This document shows positions 21,695 to 33,789 of a stretch of 64,000 nt of DNA, one piece after another. Source of the DNA: Branchipolynoe longqiensis (taxonomy: Eukaryota > Annelida > Polychaeta > Phyllodocida > Polynoidae); the NCBI GenBank assembly GCA_030323885.1, contig CM059199.1, positions 43,213,347 to 43,277,346 on the forward strand. Direction: 5' to 3'. The notes under the pieces were generated by a model. It ran no database searches, was not told where the DNA came from, and was given only the letters and a program-made list of their open reading frames with translations. Position numbers and translations under genes: made by a program. Numbering within the stretch: position 1 is the stretch's first letter; the number at the start of each line of letters is the position of its first letter.

Positions 21695-24183
21695 TTTGCG
21701 TCCATGTTGAAATGCTGAATACCATAGGATTGACATAGTATACGCTGCTCTGAAACACTGCTTGCTTAAGAAGTTCACATGCATCTAAGTCGGACATGTA
21801 TCAAACTCGGGTACTGCTTGAACTTGGTAAATTGGATGATAATTCAGAAGAGAGGCTTTCAGCTTAACCATCCCTCCAGTCAACCCTCTCCTCTCCATTC
21901 TCTTTCACGGAGGTTATGCAAGCTCATATATCATGAGCATCAATTCTATGCGCACAGCTACTTTAATTTAGCCAGTTGCCCTGTCAAATATCTAAATACA
22001 TTACTAATTTATTCAAAACTAAATGGATAATATGGATCAACAGAATATAGCAGGTCTGCGGGACGGCAGTGACCACATGCAGGCTTAGATGTTGCTAGGA
22101 CGTAAAAAAACAACAAACAAACATGCCGGCTGGTATCAGGGTGGTCAGGAGCCACTCACACTCACAGTGTGGTGTACCATAGTGGTAGAAACAGGAGCTA
22201 ACTGACTAACTCCCATGACAGTAGATTAGTAGATTAATAACTAATATATTGAAGAGAAAGTATAAGTGGTAGTATCCTTTTTTATATTGCCATAATAGTT
22301 TATAGAGCAGATATATATTTAAAATTTAAAGTGGGCTAGATCGATATTAAAAAAATCCCAGTAGATTTTATAACATGATATAACATCAGTTCTAACCCAT
22401 ATTCTCTTACAAGGGAACAACACTAGGGTGTCTAGTACAGAATGCACACCCGGCTCTCTTGTATGTGATTCCTATATGTACGTAACTATGGGACAGACCG
22501 GACCCAGCAAGGTGGGGGGTCACGTGACGTGATGAAGTGAGTATTATTTTCATTAATAAACTGACACTTTCTATCCTGAGCTCGGAGGAGTCACATCACT
22601 GTCTTGCATTTTTAACCGTTCCACAACCTCGCATTATGCGAGCCTATGTATTGTTTCTATAATAAATTCCATGTGAATTTCCTGGGCCTGCTGTGGGCCA
22701 CCGCCGGCTCTCGTCCCGCCGCCGGTTGACCGCCTCCATGCTATGTAACCTGGGCTAAGGGCGGAGAGCCAGAGTGCCATAGAGATATGGATTGACCCTC
22801 TTCCCAAATTTAATAGATGTATATTAATTATTCCCTTAATTCACTGGCTCTCCTCCCCACCATGAAGCTTGTTATGTAATACTTTAAGTAGTCCAGACCA
22901 AAGCAGACACTCTACATTGTGCCACTGCTGTCACTTATAAAACAGCCCAGATAGCGTTTTTACTCAGTTAGATGTTATTACTGTAATTCATGCTTTTATG
23001 AAGAAGGTGGTTACTGTGTCCCAAGAGGCGGTGTGTGATCGGCTTCATACAGCCCGCCGGGCAGAAGGCCCTTAATTATATAGAGAATAATCAAATATCA
23101 ATATCAACTTGACCATAGTGGTTAATATACTTAGGGAATGAAGAATAGAAAAGAATGCAAGTAACTTCCAATCACCTTGTAGAGCTCACAACTGTATTCC
23201 TGTTCCTACTGGTACAATCTAAGTTCTTCAATAACGATCAATACAAATAAATACATCCTCTCCCATTTCATTAAGTTAAAACAGTTTGAAATTCCGACAA
23301 ATAAAGCCTAAATCTCGTCTAAAACATCAGAGCGTGTAGGAACACATCTGATCGCTCTGAGCCCGAGCACTCGACCTCCCTACATTGCTAGGAAAGTTAC
23401 AACCTGCATCTCCTAGCAACGAGTTACAGTACTGGCCCCGGCCTCGCATTTGATGGCCAATGCGGGTCTGTCTGGGGGAGCAGCCCGCATTTCCAAGTGT
23501 GGGTTGCTCGATCACGGCCACAGCTCGAGTATAGTCTCACCCACTTCACATTCAACCACAACATTACATTACACCCCTGATAGCATTACCCTCCACAGTC
23601 AGTCAGCGGGTAGTGTGTGCCTGTTGTATTTAACTGCTGATGTGTTTATATGAGATATGAATTGGACTCGTGCCGGTAAGTGTTAGTTAAATGACACATG
23701 CATATATATGATTATCACCCATAAGTGCCATGTGGCTGAATAATGAAGGCATGGCCATTTTCACAACAACCCACCCACTGTTATACTATAGGTGCGATGC
23801 TAATTGCATATTATGCTCATATTCAAAGTAGAGGAACATTAAATAATTGCAATATTAATTCAGTAGGGGGACAATCCAAACTAAAACCAAATCATGACGG
23901 AACAGCTACGCTCTTCCATTATGATTTAGCAGTATAAATAAGTAACTACTCAGGAGAACTAAATTTGTGGCACAAAGCATTGTCCAAATTCTGACCCAGA
24001 CTGAGGTTACTGACTAAAACAATCACAATAATTAGGTGCATAATTACGCGATGAGAAGACACTTGTTGCGGATATTCAATCATATTTTTTCCCCTTTAAA
24101 CAACAATTATATATAATATATATATATATTTTTTTTTTTATAAAGAATTGCACCAACAAGTATATGATTATGCTAGCGTACAC
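21695..24183. other. No recognisable gene; one SINE 3' end and possible LTR-like block
   Basis: A 3'-terminal SINE fragment ('cttagatgttgctaggacgt' then A/C-rich) lies at 22,085-22,126. At about 22,460-22,612 a block has 'gtcacgtgacgtgatg', an 'aataaa' signal and TG/CA ends, reminiscent of a short LTR, but no second copy or target duplication was found. The rest is unremarkable. Confidence 0.4.
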
Positions 24184-24314
24184 TCATGGGGGTGATGAAT
24201 TCCGGGCCAGTGTGCTAACCATTACACCACCTAGGCTCCCTGATATCACCATACTACCCATGCCTACCTGTCTATGTGGCTCCTTGCCTGAGAGGTCAGT
24301 GCAGACCACTACAC
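24184..24314 (-). repeat. tRNA-like cassette, copy 1 (internally deleted)
   Basis: The reverse strand reads 'cctaggtggtgtaatggtta', resembling the 5' half of tRNA-Gln or Glu (A box 'tggtgtaatgg'), preceded by a conserved leader ('gtctgcactgacctctcagg'). The B-box half is missing. A near-identical unit lies 280 bp further on. Confidence 0.65.
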
Positions 24315-24464
24315 TCGTCCCCCTGGAATTGTAAGTCTTTTAATGCTTACAATTACATACATACAAACAGGCAATGCACTTACATACATACATAGGGCAT
24401 GTTCAACAACCATACATCGCGTAGCATGTATAGGATCGTGGTCACTGTTATGTATTTCAACCAG

Positions 24465-24597
24465 TGTCATGGGGGTGATGAATTCCGGGCCAGTGTGCTA
24501 ACCATTACACCACCTAGGCTCCCTGATATCACCATACTACCCATGCCTACCAGTGTATGTGGCTCCTTGCTTGAGAGGCCAGTGCAGACCACTACAG
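24465..24597 (-). repeat. tRNA-like cassette, copy 2 (internally deleted)
   Basis: Same leader, tRNA-like 5' half and same missing B-box segment as 24,184-24,314, in direct orientation to it. The fuller version is at 47,025-47,216 on the plus strand. Confidence 0.65.
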
Positions 24598-25027
24598 TAC
24601 CATATATTTGCTCGGTGTGGATACATTCCTCTTAGGATCCTATCCAAACATGGTTGTGCATATATATGGAGGAGGGGTGGTTATTGATATACAATCGAGA
24701 ACTTTATCTTTTGGACTTTTGATTTGTCAGTAGTTTCTGATTCCCCCCACCCCCACCCCCATGGGGATTTGGATTTATGTCATTGCCATGTATCAGTCTT
24801 TGCTATCTAGTCATATGTTGGGTTATTAAGAAATAACCCAATTAAGGGGATGGGATGAATTCACTTAGTTATAACATAAAACAGGTTATTAAAGACACAA
24901 GCAAATATGCCCCCCTCCTCCCTTCATGAGCACCGGCTCTCAAATATCAACAGTATGTAGCTGCGTATTTGAGCATGGTACCTGGCTGCTACAGTGCTAG
25001 CGCTAGACACATATTTATATATAGTGT

Positions 25028-25490
25028 ACACACGTGTATGCACATGTACACACATGCACAAGCATACACATGCATGCACACTCATACGCATGCATGCACA
25101 CACATACACGCATGCACACACATACACACATGCACACTCATCCACACACATCCATATATATATATATATATACACACAAACATGCACACACATACAAACG
25201 CATGGGCACGCATACACACGCATATACACATACACCCGCATCCACCCGCATCCACACGCATCCACATGCACACACACACCTACATGTGCATGCACACATA
25301 TGGACATTCATGGACATGCATGGACATGCATGCACACGAATGCACACACATGTACATACATGCACACGCATGCACACACATGCACATGCATGCACACGCA
25401 TACACACATGCACATGCATGCACACATGCACACAAATGCACGCGCACACACATGCACACACCCATATCCACTCCCACACAAAGCACTAAC
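25028..25490. repeat. CA-rich microsatellite tract
   Basis: Long irregular (CA)n-type sequence built of 'cacatgcatgcacacacata' style words with an internal (TA)n at 25,155-25,172. It ends exactly where the Gypsy 5' LTR begins. Open frames on both strands here are by-products of the repeat. Confidence 0.9.
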
Positions 25491-25617
25491 TGTAATGTAT
25501 GTAGGCGAACCGGGACACGCAGATAACCAGCATGGTATGGAATGTAACCAGGGACAACGGACGATGAATAAACGCCAGTCATGAACTAGATCTCTCCGTG
25601 TCGACTCGTATATTACA
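25491..25617 (+). repeat. 5' LTR of the broken Gypsy element
   Basis: 127 bp starting 'tgtaatgtatg' and ending 'tattaca', the same TG...CA style and ends as the LTRs of the intact element at 54.9 kb but of different sequence. Contains 'gaataaac' (poly(A)-signal-like). Confidence 0.75.
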
Positions 25618-25630
25618 TGGTGTCAGATGT
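25618..25630 (+). promoter_or_regulatory. Primer-binding site, tRNA-Leu-like
   Basis: 'tggtgtcagatg' directly follows the LTR. It matches the complement of a typical tRNA-Leu 3' end (tggtgtcagga) at 10 of 11 positions. The intact Gypsy element has the same start. Confidence 0.65.
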
Positions 25631-25649
25631 GGCTTGCCTGACAAGTGAG

Positions 25650-28600
25650 ATGGCTCTCTCTGGATTAAAATCCCCATTGCCACTGGACTTGGAAGGCAAC
25701 CTCACTCTAAACTGGACCCAGTGGATTGATTCATACAAAATTTACGCCGTAGCAGCAGGAGTAGCGGCGAAAACGGAGAAAGTACAGTGTTGCGTCTTTC
25801 TCCATGTCGCTGGACCAGAGGCGCAGAAAATCCATAGAACGCTCAACATTGAAGCCGCGGACCGAGACAAAATTGCAGTACTGATTGAGGCATTTAAAGT
25901 ATATTGCGAAGGGAAGACGAACATAACAGTGGTACGTTACCAGTTTAACTCCCTATTTCAGACACACAAAAGTATGGACACTTACATTAGGGAGCTACGT
26001 AACCGCATATCACACTGTCAATACGAGTTACTGGAAGATTCGTTACTCTGTGACAGAATTGTGTGCGGAGTGAAAAGCAACGTATTGAGAGATCGATTAT
26101 TACAGACTCATAACTCTTGACATTGGAATTGTGCATATCGATGTGTCGGCTTAGTGAACACAAGGCAGGTTTGTTGACTGGAAATGCAGACAGTGATTCA
26201 AATGAAAACGTCGACGCGTTATCAAGAATTAGTTCTAGCATGACGTCACAACGTCGTGTGCCACCTTGGAGACGAGCATCGCAACGTCAACAATACGGGT
26301 CAAACAATGCGAAAATCAAGTGTCCGAATTGCGGATACGTACATTTCAGTGGTACGTGTCCTGCTAAGGACAAACAGTGTACAGGCTGTGGAAAAGTGGG
26401 ACATTTCGTCAAAGTGTGTAGAAGTAATACAAATAGACAGTCGACAGTGAATGAAGTCAACATACAGCACCATGACGAACAGCACGAATGGACGCGACCA
26501 TACCAGGAGGACGACACCAGTCACGATTTGTTCGTTGGTGCATTACAGGATAACAACGACGAAAAGGAGGATCTATGGTATGCGGATATCGTAGTGAACA
26601 ATACGATAATCAAGTTCAAACTTGATACCGGTTCGGAGGCGAACATCGTGCCACGGAGGATTTACGATCAAATGGACAATGTGACCATGACTCCAACGCG
26701 TTGTCACTTGATAACGTACGCTGGACACCGTATAAAACCTCATGGGGAGGTTTTCGCCACCGTACGCGGTCATGGATTAAAGTTCCAAGTAACAGATGAG
26801 GGTAGCCCTATCCTAGGAAAGAGTGCGTGTGTCGCCCTCAACCTCATAACAAGACTGGACTCCATAAAAACTGTAGCATATTCAACCACATCAAGTGATA
26901 AATTGGTAAATATGTATAGTGATGTATTCAAAGGTTTAGGCAGAATTAAAGTAAATGCGCATATTCATGTTGACAACAATGTAGCCCCAGTCGTTGATGC
27001 TCCTAGGCGCATACCACACGCCATAATAAATGATGTCTGTCAAGAATTAAATAGGATGTTAGATCTCAAAGTAATAGTAGAACAAAATGAACCGACTCCA
27101 TGGGTGAACTCCATCACTATAGTAAGAAAACCAGGTAAAATACGAATATGTTTGGACCCTACTAAATTAAATAAAGCAATATTAAGGGGCCCATATCCAA
27201 CACGTACGATAGAAGAAGTAGTAGCTAACACAAGTGGGGCAGAATAGTTTTCGGTCATTGATGCCAACAGTGGCTATTGGCAGATTGAGTTGGATAATGA
27301 AAGTTCTAAATTATGCACCTTCAATACACCTTGGGGTCGGTATCGATATACCAGGTTGCCATTTGGCATAAAAACGTCCGGAGACATATTTATTCAAGAG
27401 ATGAACAATATATTAGGTGATTTGGACGGTGTAAATGTGATAACTGACGATATACTAGTATACAGTAAAGACATACAAGAACACAACGTAAGACTAAAGT
27501 CAGTACTGGACAGGGCCCGTAAATTCGATCTGAGATTGAACCCAAAAAAGTCTAAAATTTGTAAAAGACAGGTAAACTATGTGGGGCATTTAATAACATC
27601 CAACGGATTATTGCCAAGCAAAGAAAGAGTACAAGCTATCATAGACATGCCAACACCCACGGACAAAAAAGCTGTCCAACGGTTTTTGGGAATGGTCGGA
27701 TATGTCAACAAATTTATTCCCAACATGGCGGAATTAGCTAAGCCATTAAGAATAATACTAACTAAAGATGTCGCCTGGCATTGGCAAGAAGAACCAATTT
27801 ATGCATTCGACAAACTTAAAGAATTGTTAACAAGAGCACCCGTTCTAAAATTTGTTGATGTGAAAAAAGATATTGTCCTTCAAGTAGATGCATCTAAATC
27901 TGGCCTTGGGGCGACCTTATTTCAAGAAAATAGACCGGTCGCTATGGCGTCCAAGGCATTAGATAACACACAAACAAATTATGCAGTAATTGAAAAAGAA
28001 CTGTTAGCCATTTGCTTTGGGTGCAGGAAGTTTCATGAGTACATATACGGGAAAGAGGTGACTATTCAAACCGACCACAAACCCTTGGTAGCCATAATGA
28101 ATAAGCCCATACACACACTATCAGCACGCATGCAACGCATGAGAATGCGGTTACAAAATTATAATCTACAAGTAATACATGTTAAGGGCACGCTGATGTA
28201 TTTTGCAGACGCGCTGTCCAGGGCTCACACCACGTTGACAACACCGAACAACTTGTTTGACACAGACATAACCGTGGCCGCAATCGATATGGAAGTGAAC
28301 AATATAGCTAAAGTAAGGCAAGAATTGGACAAGGATAAAACATTGCAGCAGGTTGTGTTGTTAGCAAAACATGGGTGGCCAAAAAGTAGCGGACACAACA
28401 GTGGTACGTTACCAGTTTAACAGAGTGTAAAACCATTTTTTACCTATAGAAATGACATAACAATACAAGACGATGTGTTATTAAAAGATAATCGTATTAT
28501 AATACCAAAGACCATGCAGAGAGATATGCTGAATAAAATTCACGAGTCACATTTAGGCATAGTGAAATGTAAGCAGTTGGCCAGAGACAACGTCTTTTGG

Positions 28601-29554
28601 CCTGGAATAAGTAATCAAATCGAGGACAAGGTTTCACAGTGTCAACTTTGCCAGGAGTACCGACACAAACAACATTCTGAACCTTTGATGAGTCATGACA
28701 TTACATGTATTCCATATTATAAACTAGGCGTGGATTTGTTTACTGTTAACGAGGTGAATTTCCTGTTAGTCATTGACTATTATACAAAGTTTCCGGAAAT
28801 AGTAGAGTTAACATCAACCACAAGTCAGGCCATAATAAGAAATTTGAAGCAAATGTTTTGCAGATATGGCATTCCGAACACAGTAGTATCAGACAACGGT
28901 CCACAATTTAACAGTGCAGAGTACCTACAGTTTGCACATAACTACGGTTTCACACCTAAATTTACAAACCCAATGTTCCCGCAAAGTAATGGCCCGGTAG
29001 AAAGATACGTACAAACTGTAAAATTGATGATAAAAAAATCTCTACTGGACGGCAAAGATGCCAATATTGCACTTTTAAATTATCGAAACACCACAATCCA
29101 GGGCCTTGGTGCATCCCCGGCACAACTACTCATGTCCCGTAAACTACGGACACGGTTACCGATTTTAGAAACACATTTGAAACCAAGTTGCAAATATACA
29201 AACAACACTGAAATACGCAGAATACAGCAAAATCAAAAGAAATACTTTGATACCCGTGCAGGACATGAACACCACAAGTTGCATACCGGAGACGAGGTAC
29301 GATATCTCCATCACAAAGGAGGATGGGCTTCAGGTAGAATTGTAGAAACAAACACACCTGGCCCTAGAGATTACACTATGGTAAATAAACAAAACAATAT
29401 AATTAGGCGAAATCGAAAACACATTTTCGTCTCACATAAGGGTGACACCCACCCTATTAGACCTGAATTAAAAACAAACACACACCAAGATACTACACGA
29501 TACGGCCGAGTTGTTCGTCCCATACAAAGACTAGGAATAAATGACCAGTCATAA
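25650..29554 (+). pseudogene. Gypsy gag-pol, disrupted
   Basis: Gag starts at the ATG at 25,650 (MALSGLKSPLPLDLEGN). Zinc-knuckle pairs CPNCGYVHFSGTC and CTGCGKVGHFVKVC lie near 26,323-26,420. Protease: FKLDTGSEANIVP (about 26,617). RT: FSVIDANSGYWQIELD and VITDDILVYS (27,438-27,467). RNase H: LQVDASKSGLGATLF and IQTDHKPLVAIM. Integrase: HESHLGIVKCKQLA zinc region, then GVDLF, VVSDNGPQF and VERYVQT for the D-D-E triad, and the GWASGRIVETNTPGPRDY tail. Breaks: a gag frameshift near 26,113, a TAG at the start of the RT palm, and a TAA at 28,418 created by an intrusive 25-bp segment copied from gag. Related to, but clearly a different family from, the element at 55.1-59.1 kb. Confidence 0.88.
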
Positions 29555-29888
29555 TACCATTAGTATTTATGTATGTACTAATATATAAGTTCAACGTTGT
29601 ATGTAGGATAGCATATTGAAAATATAGGAACTGATATCATACCATGTGACTCAACCCTGACACCGTTAACTGTGTTATAAGTTAAATACAATAGCTATAA
29701 CTTTCTGTGATATGAAGACATATACCTTGATGCAAAGTTGTATCGTGAAAAAATCACGATCCAAAAATTTGTCGGCAGTGCGAAACACATTCCCCTACCG
29801 GAGCATTAAAACGGCAATAGGCGTACTCAAGGCAGCATTTGACTATATACATGTTAAGATGGGACATCTACACTGTTAACCATCCCGT
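29555..29888. other. Downstream of the broken Gypsy; no LTR seen
   Basis: AT-rich sequence that may be the remaining 3' untranslated part of the element. No polypurine tract or LTR start matching 25,491 was found. Confidence 0.4.
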
Positions 29889-29939
29889 ATTTACTGGACA
29901 ACCATCACATATTCACGTCCCTACAAATCAGTCACATAT

Positions 29940-30780
29940 CGACGCGCCCCCCAACAAACCCACCCACTCATATCTGCACTCCCGCCCCCCCATACTCATA
30001 TTCACCCCCCCCCCCAAACACACATATATGAGCCCCCCAACAAAAAACACTCACATATCCACTCACCCCGAAAAATACGCATGAAAATACCCCCCAAAAT
30101 ACTCACATATTCACTTCTCCCTAAAAAAACAACAACCACTCACAGATCCACACTCCCACAAACCACTCACATATCCACATCCCCACAAACCACTCACATA
30201 TCCACACCCCCACAAACCACTCACAGATCCACACCCCCACAAACCACTCACATATCCACAACCCCACAAACCACTCACAGATCCACACCCCCACACACCA
30301 CTCACATATCCACACCCCCACAAACCACTCACATATCCACACCCCCACAAACCACTCACAGATCCCATATCCCACACCCCCACAAACCACTCACATATCC
30401 ACACCCCCACAAACCACTCACATATCCACACCCCCACAATCCACCACCGCGGATCCACGCATCCACACATCCACACATACACGCATCCACGCATCCACGC
30501 ACCCACGCATCCAAGCATCCACGCATCCACCCACCCACACATCCACACGTCCACACACCCAGACACCCACACGTCCACACACCCACACACCCACACATCC
30601 ACCCACACATCCATCCACACATACGTCCACACATCCACACTTCCACACATCCACTCATCCACACATCCACCCACCCACACATCCACACATACACACATCC
30701 ACGTATCCAATCCCCCACACCCACCCACATATCCATCCACTCCCACAAATCCACCGACATCTACCCTAACAGTAACACCC
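29940..30780. repeat. C/CA-rich minisatellite block
   Basis: From about 30,150 to 30,440 a 27-bp unit ('ccactcacatatccacaccc' plus 7 bp) repeats about ten times, with 'cagatcc' and 'catatcc' variants. From 30,455 to 30,770 shorter 'cacacatccac'-type units follow. Bases are strongly skewed to C and A on the plus strand. Long frames on both strands simply read the repeat. Confidence 0.9.
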
Positions 30781-30784
30781 ACAC

Positions 30785-31040
30785 CGGACACCGCCCCTCC
30801 CCATCCCGTTACGGTCCTCCCGTAAGCGGACTCCCGGCGGTCCCCCACGGCGCGAACAAAGCGTGCCTCAACTCGATCCCTGGGGCCCAGGTGCGCGCCC
30901 GGGGACGCGGTAATCGCGCCCTTGTGCCGGCCGCGGTGCGCCGCTTACCGGCTCCCGCGCACAATGCGCCGCGCCCGGCGCGCCCGCACGGGGTGTGAGC
31001 CCGACGGGTCGGGTGACCGGCCGGGACGGCCGGAGGCGGG
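30785..31040. promoter_or_regulatory. CpG-rich core between oppositely skewed repeats
   Basis: About 250 bp very rich in CG dinucleotides ('gcgccgcgcccggcgcgccc'), unlike both flanks. No TATA box or coding region is evident. A promoter function is a guess from composition. Confidence 0.4.
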
Positions 31041-32760
31041 GGGGGGGGGGGGGGGGGGAGGGGCAGGGAGGAGGAAGGGGAGGGGGGCAGGGAGGGGGGC
31101 AGGGGAGGGGGATGGGAGGTAGGGGAGGACGATGGAAGGAGGGGAGGAGGGAGAGGAGGGGAGGAGGGGAGGAGGGGAGGCGAGGTGGAGGGAGGAGAGG
31201 GGGGAGGAGAGGTGGAGGGGAGGAGGAGGGGACGAGGGGAGGAAGAGGGGAGTAGAGGGGAGCAGAGGAGGATGAGGGGAGTAGAGGAGGATGAGGGGAG
31301 GAGTTGTGAGTTTGGCTGGAAAGGGATAGGTAGGAATGTGTGTATTTGTGGGATGTGGATGTGGATGTGGATGTGGATGTGGATGTGGATGTGGATGTGG
31401 ATGGTGTGTGTGTGTGTGGGGGGGGGGGTTTGATGGGTGTGGGTGTGTGATGGGTGTGGGTGTGTGGTGTGTGTGTGTGTGGTGTGTGTGGATGTTTGGT
31501 GTGTGGCGGGTGTGGGTGTTTGGTGGGTGTGGGGGTGTGGTGGGTTTGGGTGGTTGGTGGATGTGGGTGTGGGTGTGGGTGTGTGGGCATGTGGTGTGGT
31601 GTGTGTGTGGGTGGGTTAGTGTGGGTGTGGGTGTAGGTGTGGTTGTGTTGTGGGTATGGGTGTGGGAGTGTGGTGGTTGGTGGGTGTGGGTGTGTGATGG
31701 GTGTGGGAGTGTGGTGGGTGGTGGGTGTGGGGTGTGGTTGTGTGGTGGGCGTGGTTGTGTGGTGGGTGTGGGTGTTTGGTGGATGTGGGTGTGTGGGCGG
31801 GTGGTGTGGGTGTGGGAGGGTTAGTGTGGGTGTGGATGTGGGTGTTGTAGGTGTGGGTGTGGGTGTGTGGGTGTGGGTGTGGGTGGTTGGTGTGTGGGTG
31901 GGTGTGGGTGTGGGTGTGGTTGTGGTGTGGGGTGTGTGGGTGGGTGTGGGGTGTGGTGGGTGTGGGAGTGTGGTTGGGGTTGGTATGTGGTAGAGGTGGG
32001 TGTGTGGTGGATGTGGGGGTGTGGTGAGTGTGGTGTGGTGGGTGTGGGGGTGGTGGTTATTGGTGCATGGTGGGTGTGATGTGTGGTATGTGGTGTGTGG
32101 TGTGTGGTGTGTGGTGTGTGGTGGGTGTGGTGTGGTGGGTGTGGTGTGGCATGTGATGTGTGAGTGTGGGAGTGTGGTACGTGGTGTGTGGTGTGCGATG
32201 TGTGGTGTGTGGTGTGTGGTGTGTGGTGTGTCGTGGGTGGTGGGTGGTTGCTGGTTGGTGGTGGGTGGGTGTGGTAGGCATGAGTATGCGGTGGGTGTGT
32301 GGGTGGTGTGTGGTGAGTGGTGGGTGGGTGTGGAAGTGGGTGTGGTTCTGAAGGTGGGTGTGGATTGATTGTGTAAATGTGAGTGTGGGAATGACTGTCG
32401 GTCTGTGGGCGTGGATGGGTGTCGGGGTGGGTGTCTGTGTAGGATTGCCGGTAGGGTACGTCTGGTGTGCCTCAAAGCGTAGTTTTGAGTGCGAGCCGAT
32501 GGCTGGGTGCTCCCACGTGATGCACGTATACGTGTGCGCATGTGCGTGCGTGTGTGAGCGCTTGAATGAGCGTGTGTGCGTGCGTATATGCGCATACATG
32601 GGTGTGAGTGTGTGGATGCATTTGTGCATTTGTACATGTGTGTATATGTGTGTATATATGCGTGCATGTGTATGTGTCTGTCTGGACGTGTGTGTGCCCT
32701 TGTGTGCGCGTGTGTATGTGCGTGCGCTAGTGCGTGCGTACGCGCATGTGCGCATGAGGG
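31036..32760. repeat. G-rich then GT-rich low-complexity block
   Basis: 31,036-31,310 is purine-rich (GGGGA/GGAGG words, with G runs able to form G-quadruplexes). 31,355-31,412 has (GGATGT)n, and 31,413-32,345 is (GTGGGTGTGG)n-like, grading to 'tgtgtgcgtgcg' words up to 32,760. The skew is opposite to the block at 29.9-30.8 kb. Confidence 0.9.
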
Positions 32761-33063
32761 TTTGATTGATTTCTGGCAGTGTCAAAGTGTATATGTGATT
32801 CTCTGTGTATGTGTGTGAGGTGGGAGGGGGGTAGCAGGGGGCGATTGCGAATGGACAGGCGAATTGGGTGAACTGAAAATGTGTGCTGTGTTTCAGATCA
32901 CAGGGATGCTTGGAATGTACATTCCGATAGAGGAAGTCAATTAGCGTCGCTGTATATATGTGAGTTGCGGGTATGAGGTGTGCTGGCCATCGGCAGGCGG
33001 GTGGGGAGGCGGTGTGGTGGGAGGGTGTGATATTACTCCTCGACAGGTGGGTGAGATGGGGCA

Positions 33064-33235
33064 TCACACACAATCACATTATCCTGATACTGCGCTAACC
33101 AGTCCTTGTCCTTTCCTAGTAATGCTGAACGCCAGGCTAGGTAGCGACAAGTACCAATTTTAAAAGTGATTGGCTTGACTCGGCTGGGACTCCCGACCTT
33201 CCGCACGGGAAGCCTGCGCTCTACCGCCATGGGTG
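33064..33235 (-). mobile_element. SINE, type A head, 3'-truncated, minus strand
   Basis: In reverse it has the head 'ggtagagcgcaggcttcccg', the linker ('caagccaatcac', 'cttgtcgctacctagcctgg') and the first tail block up to 'ggataatgtga'. The remaining tail is absent. Confidence 0.8.
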
Positions 33236-33390
33236 AGATAGCAGGGTGAGTGCGAATGGGCGTGTGCATGACACAGTCTTGTGTGATGATCTAGCCTACG
33301 CTGGTTGAGGGAAGGTATATATGTGTATCTGTGTGTGGACAACGGCAACGATCTGCGACTGGGTAATATCGCGATCCGAAGCCGCTGTGC

Positions 33391-33470
33391 ACTCCGGTAA
33401 TAGTATTACCGGAGTATTACTAATACGCAGTGGGCCCCATTTCCGGTAGCGTAAAGCGCTACTTCCGGTC
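33391..33470. repeat. Two adjacent short palindromes
   Basis: 33,391-33,415 is a perfect 25-bp palindrome around a central G (arm 'actccggtaata'). 33,443-33,467 can form 'ccggtagcg'/'cgctac..ccgg' around 'taaag'. Both carry 'ttccgg' or 'accgg' words. Role unknown. Confidence 0.5.
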
Positions 33471-33789
33471 AACGTTGGAGAGGAGTTACAATCCTGAATA
33501 AGTATCTGGGCCTGTCCGGTCGAGCAAATATCAAGATTTGGTAAGGTTAGTTAGTATTCGATAATATTCATTTAACAAATGAATGACTTCAATTAGTATA
33601 TCAGTAAATATATATATATATGTACTTCCACATAACCCTCAGACAGTCAATGTCGTCCCTCGCGATATAATTTAAAAAAAATAGATGCACTTTTACATAA
33701 CCAGTCAGACAGTCATTGCGATCCCTTACAATAGATCGAGGTCCAGCTATGGTGGTGGTATAGAGTACACAGCTTGATAATAGATTTGG

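Larger units (their letters stand above)
25491..29554 (+). mobile_element. Ty3/Gypsy retrotransposon, copy with broken gag-pol and no 3' LTR found
   Basis: A 5' LTR, a primer-binding site and a gag-pol region with the Gypsy domain order (RT, RNase H, integrase) are present. Three lesions break the frame: a frameshift in gag (about 26,113), a stop in the RT (27,245-27,247) and a stop between RNase H and integrase (28,418-28,420). No sequence like the 5' LTR follows, so the 3' end is truncated or lost. Confidence 0.88.

Noticed and set aside
22460..22612. Possible solo LTR
   Set aside because: It has suggestive motifs (cacgtgacgt, aataaa) but no target duplication and no second copy in the window, so it was noted only in the region description.
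25034..25584. Long His/Thr- or Cys/Val-rich reading frames on both strands
   Set aside because: They only translate the CA-rich microsatellite; both strands are open at once and no domain is present.
30150..30440. CRISPR-like array because of regular short repeats
   Set aside because: The 27-bp units are contiguous with no unique spacers, and the DNA is plainly eukaryotic.
30081..32667. Reading frames up to 599 residues (Pro/His/Thr-rich and Val/Gly/Trp-rich)
   Set aside because: Produced by minisatellite and GT/CA repeats with skewed composition, not by coding constraint.
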